Below, piece after piece: positions 55,322 through 64,000 of a stretch of DNA of 64,000 nt. Made by a program: the position numbers and the translations under genes. Origin of the DNA: Thiomicrorhabdus cannonii (GTDB lineage Bacteria; Pseudomonadota; Gammaproteobacteria; Thiomicrospirales; Thiomicrospiraceae); assembly GCF_013391695.1 (NCBI RefSeq), contig NZ_JACBGH010000007.1, positions 33,435 through 97,434 on the forward strand, read 5' to 3'. Every line of letters starts with the position of its first letter. Position 1 is the stretch's first letter. The notes beneath the pieces are model-generated. The model searched no databases and had not been told where the DNA came from. It worked only from the letters and a program-made list of their open reading frames with translations.

Positions 55322-56008
55322 GTGCGCTTAACCTCAAGCGCCTCGCAACAAGGCACCGACCGGGACGGCTTATTGATGCTGATTCTGGCGGTGCTCAGTC
55401 TGGTACTCTCCGGCGGGCTGTTCTGGCTGTGGAGAGTCCTGCAAATCGCCCGCACCGCGCGGCACGCGCCGGCGCAACCTCCAAATTCCCTGTACGCCTG
55501 GATTCTGTTTGGCAAACAACTGCACAACGACCTGCCCGACGCCGATTTTCAACGACGTTTGCAAGGCGTGTTACGCCTAGCGGAACATCAGCCGTTGCCG
55601 CCAGCGATTGTACTATTGGGCGGTAAAACCGGCAGCAATCGTCTTAGCGAGGCGCAGGCCGCGGCCGACTATCTGCTGACCTGCCGTCCCGCACTGCAAC
55701 CGGCGCTGCTGTTGGAAGAGGCTTCGCGCAATACGCTCGAAAACCTCAAGCAGGCGCGTGATTATCTGCCCGAACGCAATCTACCGGTCGCGCTCATCAG
55801 CAACCGCTACCATCTGCACCGCTGCATGATCATGGCCGGGAGATTGGGACTCAATGCCGTGCCGGTCGCCGCCGAGGCACAATGGCAAGCTACGCCGGCC
55901 GCTCTCCTCAAAATTGCGCTGGAAGGTTTCTTTGTGCATTGGTACCATACCGGCGCCTTTATCAGTAAACGGCTCAATAACCAACGTATGCTCAACAAGA
56001 TCCACTAA
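55322..56008 (+). CDS. YdcF/ElyC-type DUF218 protein
   Basis: 228 aa. One transmembrane helix (about 18-38) then a DUF218 domain: WILFGKQL, RLQGVLRLAE, IVLLGGKTG, SEAQAAADYL, LLEEASRNTLENLKQA, LISNRYHLHRCMIMAGRLGL. Relatives affect cell-envelope (undecaprenyl carrier) metabolism. GTG start 5 bp after the lipoprotein stop; the glycosyltransferase ATG is 2 bp after its own stop, so it is in the operon. Confidence 0.85.
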   Translation: MRLTSSASQQGTDRDGLLMLILAVLSLVLSGGLFWLWRVLQIARTARHAPAQPPNSLYAWILFGKQLHNDLPDADFQRRLQGVLRLAEHQPLPPAIVLLGGKTGSNRLSEAQAAADYLLTCRPALQPALLLEEASRNTLENLKQARDYLPERNLPVALISNRYHLHRCMIMAGRLGLNAVPVAAEAQWQATPAALLKIALEGFFVHWYHTGAFISKRLNNQRMLNKIH

Positions 56009-56009
56009 G

Positions 56010-56792
56010 ATGACCCTATCCTCTTCCGCAACACACTTTGCGATTATCATTCCCGCGTACAATGAAGCCCTGACGATTCGCGAGGTGGTGGAAAACGCCT
56101 TGCAACACACGCCGCACGTGATTGTGGTCAACGACGCCTCGCAGGATGCGACCGCGCAAATCGTGCAGCAAACGGCCGCCATCCTCATTGAACACGTCAA
56201 AAACCAAGGCAAGGCGGCGGCGTTGCAATCGGGTTTTATAAAAGCCCGCCAGCTTAATGTGGACTACGCCATCACCCTCGACGGCGACGGCCAGCACGAT
56301 CCGCATAATATCCCGCAACTGCAGGCAGCTTATGCGCAGCACCCGCAGCATCTGGTGGTCGCGGCACGTCTGCAGAACCGCGAAAACGCCCCCAAAGCGC
56401 GCTTGATGGCCAACAAAATCGCCGATTTCTGGGTCAGCTGGGCGGCGGGCAAACCGATTGCCGACAGCCAATCCGGCTTCCGCCTCTACCCGTTTGCTTT
56501 GCTGGAAAAGCTCTCGATCCGTCCGCACCGCCGTTCCGGTTTTGTGTTTGAAAGCGAAGTCTTGATTGAAGCGGCGCGTGAAGGCTTTGATTTCGTTTTT
56601 GTGCCGATCGCCTCCAGCTACCCGGAGCAGCGCCGCGCCAGCCATTTCCGTCCGGGTTTCGACATCACCCAGATCACCCTGATGGTGGCCAGAAAACTGC
56701 TGAAAAAAGGCCTGTTCCTACCCGGCCTGTTCAGATCCTTGAGACACAAACCCAACATTTTCATCTCCTCCACAACGAAGGAAACACCTTGA
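56010..56792 (+). CDS. Glycosyltransferase family 2
   Basis: 260 aa GT-A enzyme. IIIPAYNEALTIREVV, VVNDASQDAT, KGKAAALQSGF-like NQGKAAALQSGF, and DGDGQHDP (DxD metal site) are conserved, then SQSGFRLYPF. It resembles DPM1-like synthases without membrane helices. In the cluster it may glycosylate the polyene or lipid head group. A full uptake motif near the 3' end (56720-56731) encodes LPGLFRS. Confidence 0.88.
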   Translation: MTLSSSATHFAIIIPAYNEALTIREVVENALQHTPHVIVVNDASQDATAQIVQQTAAILIEHVKNQGKAAALQSGFIKARQLNVDYAITLDGDGQHDPHNIPQLQAAYAQHPQHLVVAARLQNRENAPKARLMANKIADFWVSWAAGKPIADSQSGFRLYPFALLEKLSIRPHRRSGFVFESEVLIEAAREGFDFVFVPIASSYPEQRRASHFRPGFDITQITLMVARKLLKKGLFLPGLFRSLRHKPNIFISSTTKETP

Positions 56793-58006
56793 AACACTGC
56801 GATGTCTTTATTATCGGCGGCGGCCCTGCCGGTTCGATTGCCGGCGCCAAACTGGTTCAGGCCGGCTTCAACGTCAAACTGGTGGAACGCCAGACTTTTC
56901 CGCGTTTTGTCATCGGCGAATCACTGTTACCGCGTTGCAACCAACTCTTGGCCGAAGCCAATATGTTGGAAAGCATCGAAAACGCCGGTTTCCAGTTCAA
57001 AGGCGGCGTCGCCTTCCAAACGCCGGGCAAGTTTGAGATCTACCATTTTGCCGACAACCTCGGCGAAGCGCATAACAGCTCGTTTCAGGTGAAGCGCGAA
57101 CTGTTTGACCATGAACTGCTCAAAGACGCCGAACGCAAAGGCGTGGAGGTGGAGTTTGAGTCGGAAGTGATCGCCTACGACCCGGAGGCCAACATCGTCA
57201 CCGTCAGAACCAAACAGGGTGACATTGAACGTTATCAGGCCAAAAAGGTCATCGACGCCTCCGGTTACGGCCGCGTTTTACCGCGCCTGCTGGATTTGGA
57301 CAGCACCCCCAAACTGGCGCTGCGCCGTGCGACTTTCTGCCGCGTAGAGGGCGACATCCGCCCTGCAGACGGCACCGACGGCTACATTTACGTGGACATT
57401 CACGGCGACAACGACGCCTGGATCTGGAACATCCCTTTCAACGACGGCATCACCTCGGTGGGCGTGGTCTGTACCGAGGAGTTCTTCCAGTCCAAAAACA
57501 TGAACGAAAGCGAATTCTGGGATCACATTATCGACACCACGCCGGCCGCCAAAGCGCGCTATGCGCACGCCAAAAAAATCAACGACGTGGGTTTCTTAAG
57601 CGGCTATTCGGCGGCGGTCAAAAAACTTTACGGTAGCAACTTCGTGCTGGTAGGCAACGCCTCGGAATTCCTCGATCCGGTATTCAGTTCAGGCGTAACG
57701 CTGGCGCTGGAATCGGGTTCGGTCGCCGCCGATTTGACCATCAAGGAACTCAACGGCGAAACCGTGGATTGGCAGGTCGAATATGAAGACTATATGCTGC
57801 GCGGCATCAACGTCTTCCGCGAATTCGTCACCGCCTGGTATGACGGCCGCTTGCAGACCATCTTCTTTGCCGACGACAAGGAACCGCGCATCAAGCAGTC
57901 GATCACCTCGGTGTTGAGCGGCTACGTGTGGAATCCGAAGAACTTCTTTGTCAAAAACAGCGGCCGTGCGGTCGACACGCTGGTCTCCATTATCGAAGCC
58001 CGCTGA
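56789..58006 (+). CDS. FAD-dependent oxidoreductase, halogenase-like
   Basis: 405 aa flavoprotein of the tryptophan-halogenase/geranylgeranyl-reductase-like group. GGGPAGSIAGAKL, the RFVIGESLLPR motif and GNASEFLDPVFSSGV are conserved. The halogenase WxWxIP motif appears as WIWNIP. Xanthomonadin and aryl polyene clusters contain related enzymes. TTG start, with GAAGGA upstream, overlaps the glycosyltransferase stop (TTGA). Confidence 0.85.
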   Translation: MKHCDVFIIGGGPAGSIAGAKLVQAGFNVKLVERQTFPRFVIGESLLPRCNQLLAEANMLESIENAGFQFKGGVAFQTPGKFEIYHFADNLGEAHNSSFQVKRELFDHELLKDAERKGVEVEFESEVIAYDPEANIVTVRTKQGDIERYQAKKVIDASGYGRVLPRLLDLDSTPKLALRRATFCRVEGDIRPADGTDGYIYVDIHGDNDAWIWNIPFNDGITSVGVVCTEEFFQSKNMNESEFWDHIIDTTPAAKARYAHAKKINDVGFLSGYSAAVKKLYGSNFVLVGNASEFLDPVFSSGVTLALESGSVAADLTIKELNGETVDWQVEYEDYMLRGINVFREFVTAWYDGRLQTIFFADDKEPRIKQSITSVLSGYVWNPKNFFVKNSGRAVDTLVSIIEAR

Positions 58007-58010
58007 AACC

Positions 58011-60326
58011 TCACACCTTGAAGAAAAGGCGTGCGCTCACATAAATCGCCAGCACGCCCACCACCATCACCTGGCCGATTGCCACCAATATTGGAATCGG
58101 CGTCAACAGCAGAAAACCGAACGACAAGAGCGTCGTCAGCAGCGCGGCATGCACGGAACGTAGATATTCCGGCTGCTTGTCGTTGCGGGCACTCTGTGCG
58201 AACAGGCTGTAATCCAGGCCGATGCCGATCAACAGCAGGCTCGCCAACAGGTGAAAAACCGTCAACACCTGCCCCAACGCCAGCAAAATCGCATAGGTAA
58301 AGACCAAGCCCAAAACGACCGGCATTAAAAGTGAACAGGCCGGGGTGAACGCACGTTTCCAGGAGAGGCTTTGCGCCTTGACCGCCCATAAAACCAACAG
58401 CATCACCACCAGAAAAGCCGCCAACACCTGCAACAGCTGCGTGCGCAAGGCGCCCACCGACTGCGCCACAAACTCGCGCTGATCGAACCAGACCAGACCC
58501 TGGGCGTGTGCCCAGGTACGCACGCTGTCCTTATCGGCCACCTGTCGCAATAGAATTTTACCGACCACGCCATCCTTTTGCTGCGTCAGCAGATGATCGG
58601 CCAGCGCCCTCTGCCAACCGGCGGCCTGGGATTCAAACCCTTTCAAATCAAGCAACGGCAAGTTCTTGCTCTGTTCAACCTCGGCGATAAAGCCGGCAAA
58701 ATGCTTGGCTTGGAACGGCGTTCCCGCCTGTTGCGCCGCCGCAAGCAAAGCCGGCTGCAAGTCTGCTGCCGCCGGCAGTGCATATTGGCGTTCGTGCTGC
58801 AAAGCCTGGCTCGGCAGCAGATCGGCGAGCATCGTTTTGCCCGCAATCTGACCTTGCTGCTGCAAACTCAACAGGCCGGGTAGCAGAGCCTCCTGACGCT
58901 GCAACAGGGTTTCGACATCCGGCGCGCTCACCAGCAAAAACTGCCCGGCCTCCGCCTGCTGAAAATGGCGGCGCAATTCACCGTCCTGCTGCAACAGACC
59001 TTGCGGCACGGGGCTTAAACTCGCCAGGTCATCCTGCCACAGCCATTTTTGGCTTAACGGCCAGGCGGCCAGAAGCAATCCTGCCAGCAATAGCCAATGG
59101 CCATAAGACCCAACTTGCGGCGTGGTTTGCGCTGGCTGCCCCGCCATTTCAGTCGCTGTTGTGGACGGCAAAACCCACAACAAGGCACGGGTAAGCCACA
59201 TAGCGCTCAAGATACCGGTGATGGCAAACACCGCCATCTGCCGCAGGCCGTCAATCTCCAGCACAAACAAGGTCACAAATCCGGCCGCCGTGGTCAACGC
59301 ACCGAGGCGGATCAACGGCCAGGCGCGTTTTTCGACCGCTTGGCCGTCACGCCGCGCACTGAAGGCGTGAATGGGGTAATCCACCGCCACGCCGATCAGC
59401 ACGACACCCAGCGCCAGCGCCAGCGCCTCCACAAAGCCGAACAGCCACTGCACCGCCAACACCGCCAACAGCGAACCGATCGCCAAGGGCACAAAGCTCA
59501 ACGCCACCCATAGCGGCTTACGCAGACGCCAGCCCAGAAACAGCAACACTGTCAACATGGCCAACACCGACAGCTGCTGAATGCTGCTCTGAATCGTCTG
59601 CCGCGCCTGCCAGGCAATCAACGCTGGGCTGGAGGCCTGAATCCGCCATTGCGGCTGCTGCGCTTGTATCGTCTGCAACGCCGCCCAAAAATGCGCTGCC
59701 GCCTGCTCGTCTGCCTGCAAATGGACCAACAGCAGCGCCGCAGCCCCCTGCGTATCCTCGGCGAACCAGTAGCCGTCACGCACGGCGATCTGCGTTTGCT
59801 GCTGCATTTGCCCGATATAACGCAACCACTGTTGCGTGGGATCGGCCAATGCCTGCGTCTTATCCGGCACAATCCCCAACTGCCACGCCTGCCAGAGGGT
59901 TTGCAACCCCGCCTGCAGCGCCGCTTCGCTGAAATCGGCCGACGCCAGCAGGTAGCGATAGTGCAGCAATCCAGCCGTTTGCGCGGCCAACAGCGACGGC
60001 GGTTGGTTTTCGACTCTGGCAACCGACGTGTCGGCTTGCAATAAGGCTTTGAGTTGGTTGCCGGCCTGAAGTAGCGCGGCCGTGTCAGTCGGGTTTGGTA
60101 GACGCAATGCCAGCATCACCGGCTGCTGCCGCTGGTCCTGCGATAAGGCCTCTTTTAAGGTGGATTGTAATAGCGCCTGCTCTGTTGTCTGCGGAGCGGG
60201 GAAAAACGCGGTGAGGTGGTTTTGCAGCGTGATTTTAGGCAGGCTCCACGCCGCCAGCCATGCGAAAAGCAGGATCATCAGCACTAGCAAGACATAACGC
60301 GCTTTTGCTGAAAACGGCGAGGCCAT
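58011..60326 (-). CDS. MMPL/RND-type exporter
   Basis: 771 aa inner-membrane transporter with two repeats, each a helix followed by a large periplasmic loop and five or six helices (first bundle about 255-395, second about 635-770). The VGVAVDYPIHAF and IGIGLDYSLFAQ segments are MMPL marks. In aryl polyene clusters the MMPL protein is the predicted polyene-lipid exporter. The start overlaps the LolA-like stop by one base (TGATG). Two uptake motifs lie inside (58334, 58870). Confidence 0.88.
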   Translation of the reverse strand: MASPFSAKARYVLLVLMILLFAWLAAWSLPKITLQNHLTAFFPAPQTTEQALLQSTLKEALSQDQRQQPVMLALRLPNPTDTAALLQAGNQLKALLQADTSVARVENQPPSLLAAQTAGLLHYRYLLASADFSEAALQAGLQTLWQAWQLGIVPDKTQALADPTQQWLRYIGQMQQQTQIAVRDGYWFAEDTQGAAALLLVHLQADEQAAAHFWAALQTIQAQQPQWRIQASSPALIAWQARQTIQSSIQQLSVLAMLTVLLFLGWRLRKPLWVALSFVPLAIGSLLAVLAVQWLFGFVEALALALGVVLIGVAVDYPIHAFSARRDGQAVEKRAWPLIRLGALTTAAGFVTLFVLEIDGLRQMAVFAITGILSAMWLTRALLWVLPSTTATEMAGQPAQTTPQVGSYGHWLLLAGLLLAAWPLSQKWLWQDDLASLSPVPQGLLQQDGELRRHFQQAEAGQFLLVSAPDVETLLQRQEALLPGLLSLQQQGQIAGKTMLADLLPSQALQHERQYALPAAADLQPALLAAAQQAGTPFQAKHFAGFIAEVEQSKNLPLLDLKGFESQAAGWQRALADHLLTQQKDGVVGKILLRQVADKDSVRTWAHAQGLVWFDQREFVAQSVGALRTQLLQVLAAFLVVMLLVLWAVKAQSLSWKRAFTPACSLLMPVVLGLVFTYAILLALGQVLTVFHLLASLLLIGIGLDYSLFAQSARNDKQPEYLRSVHAALLTTLLSFGFLLLTPIPILVAIGQVMVVGVLAIYVSARLFFKV

Positions 60327-60919
60327 CACGGCTTAGGTCCGGTTACGGTTGCTGAGGCCGGTAAAAGGCTGAACTCGCGCCAGTCGCCCTGACGCATCTC
60401 CAGACGGATACGCTCTACCCCGGCCTGTTGAGATTGATAGACCCCGCTGACCACGATCTGACTGGCATTCAGTGGCGATTGCGCTTTGGGTTTGAGGCGC
60501 AGCTGCCAATGCGTGTTATCTTGCCAAAGCAGTTCGCTGGCATACTGTGGTTGCAACTTCTGCGGCCGCCCCTGCATCAACCACTGCAAAGGTTCGATAA
60601 ACTGCGCCACCTCGGGTAGCTGGGCCAGAGCGATCTGCAATTTGCGTCCCGGCAGATCAACCTGCAACTGCCCATCCTGCAGGGCGAGTCTACCGCTGAT
60701 GGGCGCGGTATAAACCATCTCGAAATGCTGCGGCGAAACAAATCTGAACAGGCCGGCATAGCGGCTCGTCAACTCCAATAAGGCGTCGAAACGCTCTTCC
60801 TGAAAGCCTTGCTCGGCCAAGGGTTGAGGCCAGGCCTGGTAGAGTTCGTTCAGGCTGATTTGCGCGTGCGCAGCGGATTGAACCCAACACAGCAACATGG
60901 CAAGAATCCCGCGTTTCAC
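60326..60919 (-). CDS. LolA-like outer-membrane lipid/lipoprotein carrier
   Basis: 197 aa periplasmic protein. Signal peptide (MKRGILAMLLCWVQSAAHA) then a LolA-type half-barrel (RFVSPQHFEMVYTAPISGRLALQDGQLQVDLPG). Cluster LolA proteins pair with the MMPL exporter. GTG at 60919 overlaps the acyltransferase stop (GTGA) and gives a proper signal peptide; the frame opens further up. Exact uptake cores at 60420 and 60747. Confidence 0.82.
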   Translation of the reverse strand: MKRGILAMLLCWVQSAAHAQISLNELYQAWPQPLAEQGFQEERFDALLELTSRYAGLFRFVSPQHFEMVYTAPISGRLALQDGQLQVDLPGRKLQIALAQLPEVAQFIEPLQWLMQGRPQKLQPQYASELLWQDNTHWQLRLKPKAQSPLNASQIVVSGVYQSQQAGVERIRLEMRQGDWREFSLLPASATVTGPKP

Positions 60920-61809
60920 TCTGCCTCTCCCGAGCGCTGCCAATACTGAAAGAAGTTGAACCAGTTGTAGGGCGACACACGACACTGCTCCGCCACCATA
61001 TCCATATAGGCCTGCGCCATCTCTTCAATTGGCGTATCCGCCGTATAATCCAGCTGGCGGTTGATAATGGTATAGCGGTTGCCGCCGTCGAAACGGCCGA
61101 AAAAGACATTCACCGGCAGTTTGAAGCGTTTGGCCAGCTTGAACCCCGACACCGGCACGGCAATCGTATCGTTGAAGAACTTAACCGGTACCGTGGTCTC
61201 ATCGCCCACCGCCCGGTCTTTCAACATGGCGACGGACTGGCCGTTCTGCAAAGCCTCATGCATGGCAAAAACGGTGCCCATCCCCTCCGAGGCGATAATG
61301 TTCTCGGCCAATGCCGGGTTGAGGTCGTTCAGCAGTTTGACAAGATTCTGGTTCTGATCGACTTTAAGGACGATTTTGATTTTCAGGCTGAGGCGCTTTG
61401 CCGACAGAGCGCGTATCGCGTCGAAACTGCCGAAATGCGCGCCCAGGAACAGCTGGGCCGGCTGCCGGCTGATGCTCTCCGCCCAATTTGGGGGATTATC
61501 AAACTGCAGGGCAAACGTATGCGTACGCCCAGTCAGAAAATAGACGCGGTCGAGAATGGTGGTCGCAAACCACAAAAAATGGCGGAAAACATCCGCAAAC
61601 CCAACAGGCCGGTCAAGGACCTGACGTAAATAATGGCGGGATGCCGCGACTTGCGACTTGGAGATCAACACAAAAAACAACGTGATCGGATACAGCAACG
61701 GCAAAACGGCAAAACGCGGCAGTTTAAGAGCAATGCCGCGTATCAGACGCAGCCAGAATTTAGAACTGCGCTCTTTTTGTTTTGTCCAACTGCGTTCAGA
61801 GTAAGGCAT
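60916..61809 (-). CDS. LpxL/HtrB-like acyltransferase
   Basis: 297 aa. One hydrophobic N-terminal segment, then HFGSFD with the HxxxxD catalytic motif, LKDRAVGDETTVPVKFFN and the C-terminal PYNWFNFFQYW motif typical of the lipid-A late acyltransferase family. In aryl polyene clusters such proteins are thought to build the lipid anchor. ATG at 61809 is used, overlapping the hotdog gene by 14 bp; a TTG at 61815 is also in frame. Confidence 0.85.
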   Translation of the reverse strand: MPYSERSWTKQKERSSKFWLRLIRGIALKLPRFAVLPLLYPITLFFVLISKSQVAASRHYLRQVLDRPVGFADVFRHFLWFATTILDRVYFLTGRTHTFALQFDNPPNWAESISRQPAQLFLGAHFGSFDAIRALSAKRLSLKIKIVLKVDQNQNLVKLLNDLNPALAENIIASEGMGTVFAMHEALQNGQSVAMLKDRAVGDETTVPVKFFNDTIAVPVSGFKLAKRFKLPVNVFFGRFDGGNRYTIINRQLDYTADTPIEEMAQAYMDMVAEQCRVSPYNWFNFFQYWQRSGEAE

Positions 61810-62146
61810 TTTCAACCAACGTAAACTGCCCCGATACGGCCAGGGTTTGCTGCGGTGTGGCCGGATGCAGCCATATTTTAAAATCTGCGCTAACGGTTTG
61901 CGGCGATTTGCTCTTAAAAGTCACATCAACCAACCAGTTTTCTTGCGGTTGGACCGATGCGGTGAATTTGGCCTGATTGACCGCTGCCACACAGAATTCG
62001 GGGTAATGTTGAGAAATCAGATGTTCTACGCGTTGCAGCAATACCACACCCGGCACAATCGGCCGACCTGGAAAATGTCCGGCAAATGACGGATGATTCG
62101 CCTGAATGCATTGTATCTCTTGTAAATTCACGCGTGGCGTTGACAT
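61796..62146 (-). CDS. ApeI-like hotdog dehydratase
   Basis: 116 aa FabZ/FabA-fold protein. HPSFAGHFPGRPIVPGVVLLQRVE is the FabZ-type active region. Overlaps the ligase gene by 19 bp. Second dehydratase of the cluster, beside the ApeP-like one. Confidence 0.85.
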   Translation of the reverse strand: MSTPRVNLQEIQCIQANHPSFAGHFPGRPIVPGVVLLQRVEHLISQHYPEFCVAAVNQAKFTASVQPQENWLVDVTFKSKSPQTVSADFKIWLHPATPQQTLAVSGQFTLVENALL

Positions 62147-63492
62147 GACAATTTTTCCTGCAAATGCGCCACCAACTCAGCCAGTGCCGCCTGCGGTAAC
62201 TTGCCGACGGCATTGCGCGGCAAGGATTCGACAAAATGAATCCGACGGGGTAAAAAAACCGGATCCATCCAGGGCGTTAACGCGGCTTTGATTCGCGCCG
62301 CCTCTAAACAAGTGGAAACCACCAGCGCGTGCATCCGGTCGCTAGCTGCATCATACCAAAAGGTGGCATCCTCGACCCCGTCTATCCCGAGCAAGGCTCT
62401 GTTCAGATCCTCAAGCGAGGCCCGCTTGCCGGCGACTTTAACCAGGTCACTCTGCCGGCCCAGCAGTTCAAACTGGTCAGCATCGGCCAATCTTAAGCGA
62501 TCATGCAGGACGTGCGTTTGTGCCAGCGCGTCGATATGCAGTTCCGTGCAATCACCGCGCTGTGTCAACCGGTAGCCGTCATACAATCGCCAAAGTGGAT
62601 GATGCAATGGTTCACGCGAGGCGAGTGACGCGGTTTCGGTACTGCCATACACCTCAAAGACACGTGCATTAAGGTGCATGGCGAGATCACGCGCCAATGC
62701 TTCAGACAGCGGCGCAGTCGCAGAAAGGATATTAAGACGAGGCACAGTGAGCTCAACACCGTAGTCCAATAGATTGCGTAAATGCAACGGCGTGGAAATC
62801 AGCCACACTTCGCGGCCGTCAACGGCATTAATGGCAGCCTGAATGTCTTCCGGAAATAACGGACGTCCGTTGTATACCTGTGCGCCACTCAATAACGGCC
62901 ACAGCATGGTGGTCTCAAAGCCGAACATATGCTGTTGCGGAACGGTTGCCACCACGTAAGGTTTAACATCCGCCCAGCCAAAACGTGCAATGGCTTGCTC
63001 ACCCATCGCGGCGAGTTCACGCCAGGTTTTACGCACCGGTTTGGGCAAGCCAGTCGAACCGGAAGTAAACATTACCACGTCACTATTGGAATCAAATTCA
63101 GCAAGCATTTGTTCCAGCGAAACAGATGCTTCTTGGGCAAGACAATCACTAATATCCGCAGAACTGATCCACTCGGTAGCCGGCCTGTTGAGAATTGAAC
63201 AGTCGCTGGCCAACCACAACAAGCTGTCGGGAAAAAAGGCCTGAATATCGTCCAAGGCACGACGCGTCGTGCCGGATGGCAAAAGAAGCGTGCCGCTACG
63301 CATCGCAACCGCCAGCAGCACTATCAAAAAGGCATGCCGATCACTGAACAGATTGACTACATGAGGCTTGGGAGGCAGGCGCTGGGCAAGCTGCCAGGCA
63401 GCACTAATAATCGAACTTGTGGAATAACCATCTGTACCGTCAGTTAATAACCAGCCATCCCTTAATGCATGATGTGAAAGACGTGACAACAC
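62128..63492 (-). CDS. AMP-dependent acyl/aryl ligase
   Basis: 454 aa ANL-family adenylating enzyme, short for the family. P-loop FTSGSTGLPKPV, VYGSTETAS, and the hinge region LLGRQSDLVKVAGKRASL, with the catalytic Lys in NAVGKLP. Expected to load an aryl or acyl starter on the ACP (ApeH-like). GTG start, 11 bp after the ACP stop. Confidence 0.87.
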   Translation of the reverse strand: MLSRLSHHALRDGWLLTDGTDGYSTSSIISAAWQLAQRLPPKPHVVNLFSDRHAFLIVLLAVAMRSGTLLLPSGTTRRALDDIQAFFPDSLLWLASDCSILNRPATEWISSADISDCLAQEASVSLEQMLAEFDSNSDVVMFTSGSTGLPKPVRKTWRELAAMGEQAIARFGWADVKPYVVATVPQQHMFGFETTMLWPLLSGAQVYNGRPLFPEDIQAAINAVDGREVWLISTPLHLRNLLDYGVELTVPRLNILSATAPLSEALARDLAMHLNARVFEVYGSTETASLASREPLHHPLWRLYDGYRLTQRGDCTELHIDALAQTHVLHDRLRLADADQFELLGRQSDLVKVAGKRASLEDLNRALLGIDGVEDATFWYDAASDRMHALVVSTCLEAARIKAALTPWMDPVFLPRRIHFVESLPRNAVGKLPQAALAELVAHLQEKLSCQRHA

Positions 63493-63503
63493 ACAAAACC
63501 GTC

Positions 63504-63764
63504 TTAAGCGGGTTTATGGGCTTCAACAAAATCGGTTAAGGCCGCTACAGAGGAAAAAATCTCAGATACATTCTGGTCGCCGGATTTGATCTTGATACCG
63601 TACTGCTTGTTCAGGGCCAGCGAGATTTCCAAAGCGTCAATCGAATCCAATCCCAATCCATCGTTAAAAATGGCAGCCTGAGGGTCAATATCCTCTACTG
63701 TCACGTCTTCAAGATTAACGGCATCGATGATCATTTGAGCAATTGCAGCTTGCGCAGGTGTCAT
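63504..63764 (-). CDS. Acyl carrier protein
   Basis: 86 aa. Phosphopantetheine site GLDSIDALE (Ser41), acidic helix II. First gene of the minus-strand arm. ATG at 63764 has AGGAAG upstream. Only one ACP is visible, while aryl polyene clusters usually have two. Confidence 0.93.
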   Translation of the reverse strand: MTPAQAAIAQMIIDAVNLEDVTVEDIDPQAAIFNDGLGLDSIDALEISLALNKQYGIKIKSGDQNVSEIFSSVAALTDFVEAHKPA

Positions 63765-63879
63765 ATTTCTTCCTAAATGCATATTAAATCAGGCGCGTAT
63801 TATAACGCTATCGGATGATTTATGGATACAGAACACTGAGCAGAAATACTCATGTGAATTAACAGAGTCGATTTTAGGC

Positions 63880-63915
63880 AAAAAAAAACCCGCCACGGTG
63901 AGGTAGGCGGGTTTT
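63880..63915 (-). terminator. Terminator of the rRNA operon
   Basis: 10-bp arms AAAACCCGCC / GGCGGGTTTT with A-run at the left edge (63881-63888), a U-run on the minus strand. It lies about 10 bp past the 5S end. Confidence 0.9.
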
Positions 63916-63924
63916 AGGATATAA

Positions 63925-64000
63925 GCTTGGCGATGACCTACTCTCGCATGGGACCTCCCACACTACCATCGGCGCTAAGACGTTTCACTTCTGAGTTCGG
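63925..64000 (-). rRNA. rrf: 5S ribosomal RNA, 3' part (cut by window end)
   Basis: On the minus strand reads CCGAACTCAGAAGTGAAA ... ATGGTAGTGTGGG ... CCCATGCGAGAGTAGG, the conserved 5S sequence. The 3' end is placed near 63925 (ATCGCCAAGC), and the 5' part is beyond the window. Confidence 0.95.

Overview
The window is a gene-dense (about 90% coding) chromosomal stretch of a gammaproteobacterium with moderate GC. It has a periplasmic cytochrome plus flavoprotein pair of the flavocytochrome c sulfide dehydrogenase type, many c-di-GMP proteins, and a Rho/L31, UvrD, PBP1A and Adk gene set of gammaproteobacterial type. This suggests a sulfur-oxidising, free-living aquatic bacterium, possibly of the Thiomicrospira/Hydrogenovibrio/Thiomicrorhabdus group. 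The genus is inference; no 16S gene is present. The right edge cuts a 5S rRNA gene on the minus strand.

Layout. 0-5 kb (minus strand): CbpA-type DnaJ protein, a membrane diguanylate cyclase, and a ZnuD-like TonB receptor with a small His-rich partner. 5-8 kb: phosphoglucomutase and a patatin-like phospholipase, then a 271-bp non-coding element with perfect 20-bp terminal inverted repeats. 8.5-15 kb: FccA/FccB-like sulfide dehydrogenase, a TlpA-like fusion protein, a bifunctional OlsF-like acyltransferase, MarC and DedA membrane proteins. 15-24 kb: a PAS/Cache/poly-HAMP chemoreceptor, a second diguanylate cyclase, rhodanese, and a uvrD-fetA-fetB overlapping operon. 24-36 kb: trxA, rho, L31 type B, a nuclease-fold protein with altered catalytic residues, hemE, an EAL-HDOD protein, mutY-yggX, trmB, AsmA, HemW. 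36-50 kb: beta-CASP metallo-beta-lactamase protein, a TonB receptor/YfiR/GGDEF-EAL operon, rph-rdgB, yicC, a small membrane protein with a perfect FNR-type box, PBP1A, a fructosamine-kinase-family protein, adk, MipA. 50.4-63.8 kb: two convergent operons that together look like an aryl-polyene-type polyketide cluster. The plus-strand arm has KS, chain-length factor, ApeP-like dehydratase, ketoreductase, two lipoproteins, YdcF, glycosyltransferase 2 and FAD oxidoreductase. The minus-strand arm has ACP, AMP ligase, hotdog dehydratase, LpxL-like acyltransferase, LolA-like protein and MMPL exporter. It ends next to the rRNA operon.

The most striking feature is not a gene. A 12-bp motif AACAGGCCGGGT (10-bp core AACAGGCCGG) occurs 27 times as an exact core in 64 kb, where about 0.1 would be expected by chance. 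It is balanced between strands, found inside and between genes, enriched just after stop codons, and usually flanked by an A-rich tract and CTC or (C/G)TG. Two inverted pairs form stem-loops at gene ends. These are the hallmarks of a DNA uptake sequence, and I know of no description of one with this sequence.
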